Assembly (NCBI RefSeq): GCF_014836755.1
Contig: NZ_JACSQF010000016.1
Span: forward strand, 1-64,000
Source of the DNA: Oerskovia merdavium
Lineage (GTDB): Bacteria; Actinomycetota; Actinomycetes; Actinomycetales; Cellulomonadaceae
Length of the DNA: 64,000 nt
Reading direction: 5' to 3'
Of the stretch, positions 53,488 to 62,444 are shown piece by piece (position 1 is the stretch's first letter; each line of letters opens with the position of its first letter). Under the pieces are notes generated by a model that saw only the letters and a program-made list of their open reading frames with translations, did no database searches and was not told the DNA's origin. The position numbers were made by a program, and so were the translations under genes.

Positions 53488-55053
53488 TCACCCCGCGCCC
53501 ACCGCCTTACGCATCCCGTCGACCGCACGCTCGACTGCCCCGACAGGCGTCGTGGCGCGCGCGACCGCTTCGACGTCCACGTCGAGAGCGCCCCGAAAGT
53601 ACCGGGCCTCGACACGCTCCCCCGACACTGCGCGTTCGAGCGCGTCGAGGTTGTCGACCAGGCCGGGATGCCCCACCTCACGGGCTCGTTCGAGGACGTC
53701 GACGTGGAACGGCACCCCGTGCGGGAGCCCGCCTCCGGTCCCCGGGGCCCCCGGCGCGTCCAGGTCAGCGCGGACCGTGACCTGGTCCGGGCCGACGGGG
53801 TTGTCGGCGCCGTCGGTCTGGGAGATGACCTCCTGCTCGATCTCGACATGCGTGCCGCGCACCCCCGCGGGCAGGGCCATGCCCGCGAGCGGGGATCCGG
53901 CGGTCAGGACCTGCCGGACGTCGTAGCGGGGCGTCCCGCCCGGCGCCCCCGCGGCTGCTCCCGTCACGGCGGTCGCGACGGCCATCGCGACCATGCCACC
54001 CTGCGAGTGCCCCACGAGCACGACCTCCTCGTCACCCGGGATCCCCGCCTGGCGCATCGCGTTGAGCACGTGCGCAGTGCTGTCGGCGTCCTCGCCCCGC
54101 ACCAGGTCGTAGTTCGACGTCATGCTGAACGGCGTCGTCGTGTTCAAGAGCTGGGTGCCGGGCACCGTCACGACCCAGGTCGCCGAGCCGCCGTCGCCCA
54201 CGTACTTCTCGATCGACACCACCGAGTCCGGCAGGTCGTTGCCCTTGCCGTAGACGACGTCGATCCCGGACAGCAGGTCCTCGGCGCTGCGGGCCGCAGG
54301 CTTGGCGAACCCGGCGGGCAGGGCGGGACCGGTGAGCTCGGTCGTCGTGACGTCCTCGTCGAACAGGCCTCGGTAGGGCTGCGAGAGGCCGCGGAGCGTC
54401 CCAGCCGCGCCCTCGACGGCCGGCCGGCCGCTGAGCGCGGACAGCGGGTTCAACGGTCTCAGCGCGACGCTCACCCCCTGGACGAACTCGTCGTGGTACG
54501 CACCGGACCCCGTGAGGAGGCGCCACGGCTGGAAGCCCTGCCCGGCTGCCATGCCTTTCGCGGCGTCCACGATCCCGGCGCCCACCATCACGCCCACCCC
54601 GGCCGCAGGAACCCGCGCGAGCAAGGAGAGCACGGTCTCGACCCCCGACTCGCCCTCCTCGTAGACCCCCGCGGCCTTCGCGAGCCGGTCGATCAGCCCG
54701 TGCAGCAGCGCCTCGGACACGATCAGGGCGTCGGTGTACGCGGCGATCTCGTCGAGCAGCGCGGAGCGGGTCGCGACGACCTCGGGCGGCGCCGGCGCCC
54801 ACGACGACGGAACCCCCGACCCGAGCGTGGGGTAGCACGCGGGCGCGCCGCCCACCCAGCGCACCGACGACCGCGGCGCCTCCACGAGCCCGCTGACCAG
54901 CCCGTGCGCGCGCCGCCCCTCGGCGAGCGCGGCCTCGACGCGGAGCACGGCCTCCGCCACGACCGCGGCGGCGGCGAGGAGGTCGGCGGTCTCGACGCTC
55001 GTGACCCCGCCCGAGATGACGATGCCCGCAGTCGGGTCCGGCGCCCTGCTCAT
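53488..55053 (-). CDS. Lipase-like alpha/beta hydrolase coupled to a WXG100-like protein
   Basis: This 521-residue protein has an N-terminal helical region (about 1-200, Ala-rich) and a C-terminal alpha/beta hydrolase domain with the nucleophile elbow VLVGHSQGGM (Ser350) and a later TAGSPL. It resembles PGAP1/lipase-type hydrolases. ATG 55053 overlaps the stop of the small WXG-like gene by 4 bases, so the two are produced together. This pairing fits a type VII secretion substrate with its small partner, but no secretion machinery is in the window. Confidence 0.75.
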   Translation of the reverse strand: MSRAPDPTAGIVISGGVTSVETADLLAAAAVVAEAVLRVEAALAEGRRAHGLVSGLVEAPRSSVRWVGGAPACYPTLGSGVPSSWAPAPPEVVATRSALLDEIAAYTDALIVSEALLHGLIDRLAKAAGVYEEGESGVETVLSLLARVPAAGVGVMVGAGIVDAAKGMAAGQGFQPWRLLTGSGAYHDEFVQGVSVALRPLNPLSALSGRPAVEGAAGTLRGLSQPYRGLFDEDVTTTELTGPALPAGFAKPAARSAEDLLSGIDVVYGKGNDLPDSVVSIEKYVGDGGSATWVVTVPGTQLLNTTTPFSMTSNYDLVRGEDADSTAHVLNAMRQAGIPGDEEVVLVGHSQGGMVAMAVATAVTGAAAGAPGGTPRYDVRQVLTAGSPLAGMALPAGVRGTHVEIEQEVISQTDGADNPVGPDQVTVRADLDAPGAPGTGGGLPHGVPFHVDVLERAREVGHPGLVDNLDALERAVSGERVEARYFRGALDVDVEAVARATTPVGAVERAVDGMRKAVGAG

Positions 55054-55325
55054 CGAAGGCTCGCCTCGGCGTTCGCGGCGTCGACGGTCCGGACGTGGCG
55101 CGCGGCGGCGCCCACGGCCCGGTCCGCCGCACGGTCCGCCCGGTACAGCTCGTGGACCGCCTCGACCACGAGGTCGCGGTAGCCATCGGATGCCTTGCCC
55201 TTCCACGCGATGTCCGCGGTCCGGCGCGCCAGGGCGATGGCCTCGGCGGCGTGGTCGGCGGCGCGCCACAGCTCGGGCCGTGGATCGGTCGCGTCGAGGG
55301 ACGGAGGCGGGGAGAGGGTCGACAT
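55050..55325 (-). CDS. WXG100-like small helical protein
   Basis: This 91-residue protein is mostly helical with a central WKG turn (AWKGKASDGYRDLV), the WxG signature of ESAT-6-like proteins. Such proteins form helical hairpins and often escort a larger partner to type VII secretion. It is coupled to the lipase-like gene. It is too short to judge a C-terminal YxxxD/E signal with confidence. Confidence 0.7.
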   Translation of the reverse strand: MSTLSPPPSLDATDPRPELWRAADHAAEAIALARRTADIAWKGKASDGYRDLVVEAVHELYRADRAADRAVGAAARHVRTVDAANAEASLR

Positions 55326-55637
55326 GCCGCAGACCGTAGAGGGTCACGGACGCGCCGGGCGCGGCCCGAGCGGCCGCCTGTGGGCAACTCTCCACCAGTC
55401 GGCGCCTGTGCACGGCCTCGCTTCCGGAGGGCGGCTCGCGCAACGCTTCCTGGGGTGCGGCTCGCGCAGCGGGAGAGGTGGGGACCGGCGCCAACAGGAC
55501 GACCATGACCGCCGCGGCCTCGTGCCCGCGCGTCACAGACTCCGCCCCCGGACCCCGCCCACCGCATGCCGGGCACGTGGCGAGACGACGGCGAGACGCC
55601 CGCTGCGCCGTCGGGCACCCGTGGGAGAATGGCGACC

Positions 55638-57110
55638 ATGCCTACGGACTCCGCCGACTCCGCCGCGCCTGTGACCACCACCCAGCGCGCCACGCTCGCC
55701 GACATCACCCCGCCCATCGCCCTGGGCCCGCTCGACGGTCGCTACCGCGGCGCCGTCGCGCCCCTGGTCGACCACCTGAGCGAGGCCGCGCTCAACCGCG
55801 AGCGCCTGCACGTCGAGGTCGAGTGGCTCATCGCCCTCACCGAGGGCCCCGTCGTCCCGGGTGCGCCCACGCTGAGCGACGCCGAGAAGGCGTACCTGCG
55901 CGCGATCGTCACCGACTTCGACGCCGCGGGCATCGCCGAGCTGGGCGAGATCGAGCGCGTCACGGTGCACGACGTCAAGGCGATCGAGTACTACATCAAG
56001 CGTCGTCTCGAGGCCGCTCCGAGCGTGCTGGGCCAGGACACGGTCCTGCCGTCGGCGGGCGAGCTGGTGCACTTCGCGTGCACGAGCGAGGACATCAACA
56101 ACCTGTCGTACGCGCTCATGGTGCAGGGCGCGGTACGCGACGTGTGGCTGCCCGCCGCGACGGCCCTCGCGGACCAGCTCGCGGACATGGCGCGCGAGCA
56201 CGCGGGGGTCCCGCTGCTGAGCCGCACGCACGGCCAGCCGGCGACGCCGTCCACCCTGGGCAAGGAGCTCGCGGTGCTCGCGCACCGCCTGCGCCGCCAG
56301 CTGCGCCGCATCGAGGGCGCCGAGTACCTCGGCAAGCTCAACGGCGCGACGGGCACCTACGGTGCGCACACGGTCGCGGTCCCGGGCGTCGACTGGCCGG
56401 CCGTCTCGAAGTCCTTCGTCGAGAGCCTCGGCCTCACGTGGAACCCGCTCACGACGCAGATCGAGTCGCACGACTGGCAGGCCGAGCTCTACAGCGACAT
56501 GGCCCGATTCAACCGCGTCCTCCACAACCTCAGCACCGACGTGTGGACGTACATCTCGCTCGGCTTCTTCAAGCAGATCCCGGTGCCGGGCGCGACGGGG
56601 TCCTCGACCATGCCGCACAAGGTCAACCCGATCCGCTTCGAGAACGCCGAGGCGAACCTCGAGATCTCCTGCGCGCTGCTCGACACGCTCGCCTCGACGC
56701 TCGTGACCTCGCGCCTCCAGCGCGACCTCACCGACTCCACCACGCAGCGCAACATCGGCCCGGCGTTCGGCCACTCGCTGCTCGCGATCGACAACGTCTC
56801 GCGCGGCCTGCGCGCGCTCGCGGTCAACGCGGACCTGCTCGCCGCGGACCTCGACGCCAACTGGGAGGTGCTCGGCGAGCCCATCCAGTCGGCCATGCGC
56901 GCGGCGTCGGTCGCGGGCGTCCCCGGCATGGAGAACCCGTACGAGCGCCTCAAGGACCTCACGCGCGGGCACCGCCTGACCGGCGAGGAGATGCGGGAGT
57001 TCGTCCAGGGCCTCGGCCTGCCCGACGACGTCACGCGCCGCCTCACGGACCTCACCCCGGGCACCTACACGGGTATCGCGGAGCAGCTCGTGGGCGAGTA
57101 CCTGGACTGA
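55638..57110 (+). CDS. purB: Adenylosuccinate lyase
   Basis: This 490-residue enzyme of the fumarase/aspartase superfamily has the signature GSSTMPHKVNP, the active-site region SRTHGQPATPSTLGKE and TSEDINNLSYAL. It splits fumarate from SAICAR and adenylosuccinate in purine synthesis. The frame opens at 55566; ATG 55638 was chosen because GGGAGA lies 9 nt upstream. It stands alone and a palindrome follows 24 nt after the stop. Confidence 0.95.
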   Translation: MPTDSADSAAPVTTTQRATLADITPPIALGPLDGRYRGAVAPLVDHLSEAALNRERLHVEVEWLIALTEGPVVPGAPTLSDAEKAYLRAIVTDFDAAGIAELGEIERVTVHDVKAIEYYIKRRLEAAPSVLGQDTVLPSAGELVHFACTSEDINNLSYALMVQGAVRDVWLPAATALADQLADMAREHAGVPLLSRTHGQPATPSTLGKELAVLAHRLRRQLRRIEGAEYLGKLNGATGTYGAHTVAVPGVDWPAVSKSFVESLGLTWNPLTTQIESHDWQAELYSDMARFNRVLHNLSTDVWTYISLGFFKQIPVPGATGSSTMPHKVNPIRFENAEANLEISCALLDTLASTLVTSRLQRDLTDSTTQRNIGPAFGHSLLAIDNVSRGLRALAVNADLLAADLDANWEVLGEPIQSAMRAASVAGVPGMENPYERLKDLTRGHRLTGEEMREFVQGLGLPDDVTRRLTDLTPGTYTGIAEQLVGEYLD

Positions 57111-57134
57111 GTCGGGGTTCACGCGGGCCCGACG

Positions 57135-57185
57135 AGAACGGGGTTGCGGTCGTTGTCCGTCGGATAGCGACCGCAACCTCGTTCT
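57135..57185. repeat. Palindrome PAL-5 (GAGAACGRGGTTGCGGTCG type)
   Basis: The 18-nt arms at 57135-57152 and 57168-57185 pair with one G-T wobble around a 15-nt loop. It lies just after purB. Its inner arm matches PAL-7 at 60419 and the outer end of PAL-0. Confidence 0.8.
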
Positions 57186-57220
57186 GGGCGGGCGCGGGAC
57201 GGCGCGAGCAGGGCTGACCT

Positions 57221-57228
57221 AAACGATT
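57221..57228. promoter_or_regulatory. Weak LacI-type half-palindrome before the cellulase gene
   Basis: AAACGATT fits the core AAnCGnTT of LacI-family operators and lies 126 nt before the cellulase start. The flanks are not symmetric, so this is only a hint of sugar control. Confidence 0.25.
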
Positions 57229-57353
57229 CACCCCCTGCCCGGGGCCCGGACCCCGGACCTACCCTCGAGCCGTCCGACGCCGCCCCCGGCAGCGTGTCCG
57301 GACGGCGGACGGCGACGAGGCCGGCCGTCCCGCACGGCGAGGAACGGTGGACC

Positions 57354-58712
57354 ATGCCAGACCCCAGAACGCGCACAGCACTGACCGCCTCCGCGGTCGC
57401 CGTCGGACTGGTCGTGGCTGCCGCCGGCGCGGTCACGGCCGCGCAGGCCGCGCCCACGAACGGGTGCCGCGTCGACTACGCCGTCTCGAGCCAGTGGACC
57501 GGCGGGTTCCAGGGAACCGTCGACGTCACCAACCTCGGCTCGCCCGTCAGCTCCTGGGAGCTGGCCTGGACCTTCGCCGACGGCCAGCAGGTGTCCCAGG
57601 CGTGGAACGGCACCGCGCAGCAGACCGGCAGCTCGGTCGTGGTCCGCAACGCGGCCCACAACGGGTCGCTCGCGACCGGGGCCAGCGCGTCGTTCGGCTT
57701 CATCGGGTCATGGCACGGCGCCAACTCGGTCCCGGTGTCGTTCTCGCTCGGGGGCACGGTGTGCACGGGGAAGGTCACGCCGACGACGGAACCGACGCAG
57801 GAGCCCACGCCCACCCCGACGCCCACGCCGACGCCGACGCCGACCGATGAGCCCACGTCCGGGCCGTCGACGCCGTCCGCCCTCTATGTCGACACCACGA
57901 CCCAGGCGTACACCGCCTGGAGCACGTCCTCCGGCACCACGCGGACCCTGCTGGAGAAGATCGCCCTGACCCCTCAGTCGTACTGGGTGGGGAACTGGGA
58001 CGACGCCGCGCACGCCCGCGACGAGGTCGCGGACTACACGGGTCGCGCCGTGGCTGCGGGCCGCACACCCCTGCTGACGGTCTACGCGATCCCCGGACGC
58101 GACTGCGGCAACCACTCCGCAGGGGGTGTGGGCACGAGCGAGTACGCGCGCTGGATCGACACCGTCGCGGCGGGGATCCAGGGCGAGCCCTGGGTGGTCC
58201 TCGAGCCCGACGCCCTCGCTCAGCTCGGCGACTGCTCCGGGCAGGGAGACAGGGTCGGCTACCTGCGCTATGCGGCGCAGGCGCTCAGCGAGGCCGGCGC
58301 GCACGTCTACATCGATGCCGGGCACTCAGCCTGGTTGAGTGCCGGCGAGGTGGCTTCCCGGCTCCAGCAGGTCGGCTTCGATCATGCCGAGGGGTTCGCG
58401 CTCAACACCTCGAACTACCGGACCACGGCCGAGTCGCGCGCCTACGGCGAGCAGGTGTCGGCGCTGGTCGGTGGCAAGCCGTTCGTGATCGACACGTCGC
58501 GCAACGGCAACGGGTCGAACGGCGAGTGGTGCAACCCGCGTGGCCGTGCCCTCGGCGAGCGACCACGACTCGTCGACGACGGCACGCACCTGGCCGCGCT
58601 CCTGTGGGTCAAGCTGCCCGGCGAGAGCGACGGTGCCTGCAACGGCGGCCCCGCCGCCGGGGCGTGGTGGCAGGACGTGGCGCTGGAGCTCGCGGCCAAC
58701 GCGCAGTGGTGA
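57354..58712 (+). CDS. cenA: Secreted GH6 cellulase (endoglucanase) with CBM2, CenA-like
   Basis: This 452-residue enzyme has a signal peptide (about 1-33), a family 2 cellulose-binding module (about 35-138), a Pro-Thr linker (about 141-172) and a GH6 catalytic domain. Asp250 in PGRDCGNHS is the expected general acid and Asp286 in LEPD is the second key acid; GFALNTSNY and DTSRNGNGSNGEWCNPRGRALG complete the GH6 pattern. The layout and wording match Cellulomonas fimi CenA closely. It should cut internal beta-1,4 bonds of cellulose. GAGGAACGG lies before ATG 57354. Confidence 0.95.
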   Translation: MPDPRTRTALTASAVAVGLVVAAAGAVTAAQAAPTNGCRVDYAVSSQWTGGFQGTVDVTNLGSPVSSWELAWTFADGQQVSQAWNGTAQQTGSSVVVRNAAHNGSLATGASASFGFIGSWHGANSVPVSFSLGGTVCTGKVTPTTEPTQEPTPTPTPTPTPTPTDEPTSGPSTPSALYVDTTTQAYTAWSTSSGTTRTLLEKIALTPQSYWVGNWDDAAHARDEVADYTGRAVAAGRTPLLTVYAIPGRDCGNHSAGGVGTSEYARWIDTVAAGIQGEPWVVLEPDALAQLGDCSGQGDRVGYLRYAAQALSEAGAHVYIDAGHSAWLSAGEVASRLQQVGFDHAEGFALNTSNYRTTAESRAYGEQVSALVGGKPFVIDTSRNGNGSNGEWCNPRGRALGERPRLVDDGTHLAALLWVKLPGESDGACNGGPAAGAWWQDVALELAANAQW

Positions 58713-58724
58713 CGATCGGCGCAA

Positions 58725-58784
58725 CCGAGAAGTGAGTAGATGCCCCTGATTCGATCGGATCAGGGGCATCTACTCACTTCTCGG
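58725..58784. repeat. Palindrome PAL-6 (GAGAAGTGAGTAGATGCCCC type)
   Basis: The 26-nt arms at 58725-58750 and 58759-58784 are perfect inverted copies around an 8-nt loop. It begins 12 nt after the cellulase stop. Almost the same arm sequence recurs in PAL-8 at 62283. The outer end after the right arm is TTCTCGGCAC, as in the rest of the superfamily. Confidence 0.85.
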
Positions 58785-58826
58785 CACGACGTGGGCAATC
58801 CGACACGACTCAGACGCGGGGACGCT

Positions 58827-59936
58827 TCAGGACGGTGTCAGGTCGCCGCGTGCCCCAGAGACCCCGGTCGTGGCGCCCAGGAGCTCGTGGTGCGCCGCCC
58901 GCGCCCCGGCGAGCTCGTCGAGTCGGTTCGCGAACCATCGAGCAGCGATCATCGCAGCGAGAGAGCATGCGAGGAGCGCAAGGATGTTGCCGAGGTCCTC
59001 CGTCCCGATGTTCCGGTTCCCTGACCAGAAGATGTCCGACCGTCCAAGCCCGACACCGACTGCGACCCCCAGGAGCACAGGCATCGACTGCCGGGTGCGC
59101 GACCACAGAGCCCCAACCCCCAGCACGACGGCGACGGCCAGGGCGACAGTCGCATCGCCCAACGTGCTCGGCCCCGCGCTGGACCACCAGGGGGTCCCGA
59201 ACCTCATGTCCCCGGACATCACCGTGACGTAGCCACCGAGGGCGAGCGCCATGCACCAAGCCGTGCCGACGGCGCGGCGCCAGCCGTGCCCAGGGGTCCG
59301 ACAACGGGCGTGCTCCGCGACGACCACCACGTGCGCGACCAGTCCGAGCACCCATCCGAGCTCGAGGTAGGCGGTGTGCTCGCTGCCGGCCAAGACGAGC
59401 GCTGAGACCGTGGCGATCCCCGCCAGGGCCGCGGCCCCGACCAGGACGCGACCCGTGCGAGCCAGCCCGCCGAGCAAGGCGACCATGCCTGCGCACCAGA
59501 TCACCCACATCGCCACGGTCGGGACGGACGACAAGGTGTACGCGAGCAACGTGTCCTCGTCACCCACGACGGCGCCGCCACCGAGGAGCAACGACGCATA
59601 GGCGATCGCCCTGGCCGCGGGGATCACGAGAACTGCAGGAAGCAGCACGAACAGCAAGCCTGTCGCAGCGCGCCGTTCCCGAGCCGTCGCGCCCAGCGGG
59701 GCGAGCAGCCACTCCCTCGCCGCAGCGCGCAGCAGGTCGCGACGCTCGGCCGACGTCGGGCGAGACTGCCCCGGGCGGGCTCCGTCGAGCAGGTGGCCGA
59801 GCATCTCGGCCTCGTGCTCGCGCCGGTACGTGAAGGGGAAGAGGCGCACGAGCCGCCGGTAGTCGCGGACGAGCACGGGCGCGACAGGCAGCGGCTCGTC
59901 GGCGTGGCCCGCGGTGTCGGGGGCGGCGGCGCTCAC
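58827..59936 (-). CDS. Multi-span membrane protein coupled to a PadR regulator
   Basis: This 369-residue protein has a cytoplasmic N-terminal 90 residues (VRLFPFTYRREHEAEMLGHLLDGARPG) and about seven spans. The N-terminal FPFTYRREHEAEM block is typical of membrane proteins that follow PadR genes in actinobacteria; their function is unknown. The GTG start overlaps the PadR stop by 4 bases, so PadR probably controls it. Confidence 0.75.
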   Translation of the reverse strand: MSAAAPDTAGHADEPLPVAPVLVRDYRRLVRLFPFTYRREHEAEMLGHLLDGARPGQSRPTSAERRDLLRAAAREWLLAPLGATARERRAATGLLFVLLPAVLVIPAARAIAYASLLLGGGAVVGDEDTLLAYTLSSVPTVAMWVIWCAGMVALLGGLARTGRVLVGAAALAGIATVSALVLAGSEHTAYLELGWVLGLVAHVVVVAEHARCRTPGHGWRRAVGTAWCMALALGGYVTVMSGDMRFGTPWWSSAGPSTLGDATVALAVAVVLGVGALWSRTRQSMPVLLGVAVGVGLGRSDIFWSGNRNIGTEDLGNILALLACSLAAMIAARWFANRLDELAGARAAHHELLGATTGVSGARGDLTPS

Positions 59937-60343
59937 GCGGGCACCGGCCCGGCGCCCAGGCCCGACGGCGCAGCTCCCGTCGCGCGTCCGGGTGCGCTCG
60001 CTCGGGACTTCCCGCGGGCGCCCAGCCGTTCCAGGGCACGGCGCGCCTGGGCCTCGGCTCGGAGCGCCTCGGCCTCGAGCCGTGCCCCGCCCTCGGCCGT
60101 GAGCCGGTAGTACCGGCGCAGCCGCGAGTCGACGACCTCCTCGTGGTCGACCTCGACGAGCCCGGCCGCGGCGAGCCGGTCGATCGCGCCGTAGAGCGTC
60201 CCGACGCGCAGCGTGATGCGGCCGTCCGAGCTGGCCTCGACGTCCTTGGCGATGCCGTAGCCGTGCAGCGGTCCCGCGGCGAGCGCGGACAGGATGAGGA
60301 ACGCGGGTTCCTGGAGCGGTCTGGATGCCATGTCGAGGAACAT
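59933..60343 (-). CDS. PadR family transcriptional regulator
   Basis: This 136-residue regulator has the PadR winged helix (EPAFLILSALAAGPLHGYGIAKDVE, then RVGTLYGAIDRLAAAGLVE). It should regulate the following membrane protein gene. The start is uncertain: ATG 60343 was chosen over ATG 60331, because neither has a strong ribosome binding site and TATGTA about 13 nt upstream of 60343 suits a near-leaderless transcript. The frame continues upstream into the palindrome at 60419, which is probably not coding. Confidence 0.85.
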   Translation of the reverse strand: MFLDMASRPLQEPAFLILSALAAGPLHGYGIAKDVEASSDGRITLRVGTLYGAIDRLAAAGLVEVDHEEVVDSRLRRYYRLTAEGGARLEAEALRAEAQARRALERLGARGKSRASAPGRATGAAPSGLGAGPVPA

Positions 60344-60418
60344 ACTCTCGTCACGAATACATAGAGCGGCGACACTCCGGCGGCGGACTCCTCGATCGCC
60401 AGCAGGCACGGGCGGCCT

Positions 60419-60473
60419 CGAGAACGAGGTTGCGGTCGCTCTCGGTCCCCTGGTGACCGCAACCTCGTTCTCG
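60419..60473. repeat. Palindrome PAL-7 (GAGAACGAGGTTGCGGTC type) between divergent genes
   Basis: The 19-nt arms at 60419-60437 and 60455-60473 are perfect inverted copies around a 17-nt loop. Unlike the other members it lies between divergent starts (PadR 60343 and GH10-like 60589), not after a stop. Confidence 0.8.
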
Positions 60474-60521
60474 GCCGAGCAGATGCCGCCGCGCGACACG
60501 TCTCCACGGATGGCGTAATCC

Positions 60522-60545
60522 TTCACAATCAATAAGAACTGTGAA
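60522..60545. promoter_or_regulatory. TTCACA-N12-TGTGAA inverted repeat upstream of the GH10-like gene
   Basis: In an unusually A/T-rich stretch, TTCACA (60522-60527) and TGTGAA (60540-60545) are inverted copies 43 nt before the gene start. It could be an operator; the binder is unknown. Confidence 0.4.
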
Positions 60546-60588
60546 ATTCTCTTCCATGCATCTGACCCGTACCAACGGAGGCATGGAC

Positions 60589-62259
60589 ATGACGCACCAC
60601 CCGAGCGACCCCACGGCGGTCGCCCCCGCTCCCACCACCCCCTCGACCGAGGACACCGGCCTCGGGCGCCGCGGCTTCCTCACGCTCGCGACCGCGGGCA
60701 TCGCGGCCAGCACGCTGAGCGTGACGATCGGCTCCTTCTCCCCCGCCGCGGCCGCGGCCGCACCGGACCCGACGACGGGAGCGGCGCCGTCGGGCCCGGT
60801 GCCGCGCAAGCGTGAGCTGCGCGCCATGTGGATCTCGAGCGTCGTCAACATCGACTGGCCCTCGGCCGCGGGCCTGAGCGCGGAACAGCAGAAGGCCGAG
60901 TACCTGCACTGGCTCGACGTCGCCGAGCAGTACCGGCTCAACGCCGTGTTCGTGCAGGTCAGGCCCACGGCCGACGCGTTCTGGCCCAGCCCCTACGAGC
61001 CGTGGTCGCAGTACCTGACGGGGACCCAGGGCAAGGACCCCGGCTACGACCCGCTCGCGTTCGTCGTCGAGGAGTCGCACAAGCGCAACATCGAGATCCA
61101 CGCCTGGTACAACCCGTACCGCGTCTCGATGCAGGCCGACCCCGCCCAGCTCGTCCCCGAGCACCCTGCCCGCCAGCACCCCGAGTGGGTGTGGGCCTAC
61201 GGCGGCAAGCTCTACTTCGACCCGGGCCTGCCCGAGGCCCAGGAGCACATCCAGCGCGCGATCCTGCACTCGGTCGAGAACTACGACCTCGACGGCGTGC
61301 ACTTCGACGACTACTTCTACCCCTACGCGGTCGCGGGGCAGACCATCCCCGACGCCCAGACCTACGCGACGCACGGCGCGGGCTTCGCGACCGTCGAGGA
61401 CTGGCGCCGCCACAACGTCGACACGTTCGTGCAGTCGATCTCGCAGCGCATCAAGGCGACCAAGCCGTGGGTCAAGTTCGGGATCAGCCCGTTCGGGATC
61501 TGGCGGAACGTCTCGACCGACCCTCGCGGCTCGGCCACGAGCGGCTCGCAGTCCTACGACATGCAGTTCGCCGACACGCGCAGATGGGTCACCGAGGGCT
61601 GGCTCGACTACATCAACCCGCAGATCTACTGGCAGATCGGGCTCGCCGTCGCGGACTACGCGCAGCTCGTGCCGTGGTGGGCCGAGGTCGCGGCGCAGTC
61701 CGGCACGCAGCTCTTCGTGGGCGAGGCGCTCTACAAGGTCACGTCGGGCGTCTTCACCGACCCGGCCGAGATGTCGAACCACCTGACCTTCACGCAGCAG
61801 GTCGACGCCGAGGTCGCGCCCGTGCTGGGCAACGTCTACTTCTCGGCCAAGCACGTCCCCGCCGACCCGCAGGGCTCCATGACCCGGGTGCTCGAGGAGC
61901 ACTACCGTCACCCCGCGCTCGTGCCCGCGATGCCCCGGCTCGGGGTCTCACCGCTGCGCGTCCCGGTCCTCGCCAACGCCCGGCGGGTCCCCGAGGGCGT
62001 CCGGCTGCACTGGAACGACACCGGGCCGCAGCGGACCCGGGCCACGGCCTTCGCGATCTACCGGGTCGAGGGCGAGGCCCGCCGCATCGACATCGAGGAC
62101 GCGGCCAACCTCGTCGCGACCGTCCGCACCTCCGGGCACGTCGTGCAGGACTGGGTGGACGAGACCGCGCTCACCGGACGCCGCTACACCTACGTGGTCA
62201 CCGCGCTCGACCGGCTCTGGAACGAGTCGCGGCCGAGCCAGGTCCGCCGGGTCGTCTGA
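60589..62259 (+). CDS. Secreted GH10-like (DUF187) glycoside hydrolase with Tat signal
   Basis: This 556-residue protein has a twin-arginine signal (GRRGFLTLATAG, Arg27-Arg28), a GH10-like/DUF187 TIM barrel (about 80-400: ELRAMWISSVVNIDWPS, VQVRPTADAFWPS, DGVHFDDYFYPY, GISPFGIWRN, DYINPQIYWQIG) and a C-terminal fibronectin III-like part (about 465-556). This family probably cleaves bacterial cell-wall glycans; the exact substrate is unproven. GGAGG lies 7 nt before ATG 60589. Confidence 0.87.
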   Translation: MTHHPSDPTAVAPAPTTPSTEDTGLGRRGFLTLATAGIAASTLSVTIGSFSPAAAAAAPDPTTGAAPSGPVPRKRELRAMWISSVVNIDWPSAAGLSAEQQKAEYLHWLDVAEQYRLNAVFVQVRPTADAFWPSPYEPWSQYLTGTQGKDPGYDPLAFVVEESHKRNIEIHAWYNPYRVSMQADPAQLVPEHPARQHPEWVWAYGGKLYFDPGLPEAQEHIQRAILHSVENYDLDGVHFDDYFYPYAVAGQTIPDAQTYATHGAGFATVEDWRRHNVDTFVQSISQRIKATKPWVKFGISPFGIWRNVSTDPRGSATSGSQSYDMQFADTRRWVTEGWLDYINPQIYWQIGLAVADYAQLVPWWAEVAAQSGTQLFVGEALYKVTSGVFTDPAEMSNHLTFTQQVDAEVAPVLGNVYFSAKHVPADPQGSMTRVLEEHYRHPALVPAMPRLGVSPLRVPVLANARRVPEGVRLHWNDTGPQRTRATAFAIYRVEGEARRIDIEDAANLVATVRTSGHVVQDWVDETALTGRRYTYVVTALDRLWNESRPSQVRRVV

Positions 62260-62282
62260 CCTGACGCTCAGGGCTCAGGCCC

Positions 62283-62344
62283 GCCGAGAAGTGAGTAGAT
62301 GCCCCCGATCCCGCCGGATCAGGGGCATCTACTCACTTCTCGGC
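62283..62344. repeat. Palindrome PAL-8 (GAGAAGTGAGTAGATGCCCC type)
   Basis: The 28-nt arms at 62283-62310 and 62317-62344 pair with one mismatch around a 6-nt loop. It begins 24 nt after the GH10-like stop and is a near copy of PAL-6. Confidence 0.85.
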
Positions 62345-62444
62345 ACGGCACCGGTCGCGAGGCAGTGCTCCCGGGGCAGCGATGCCCGGGCCCCTAGGAT
62401 GATGCCCGCTGCGCGGTGCAGCGATCTCGACCAGGGGGAAGATC

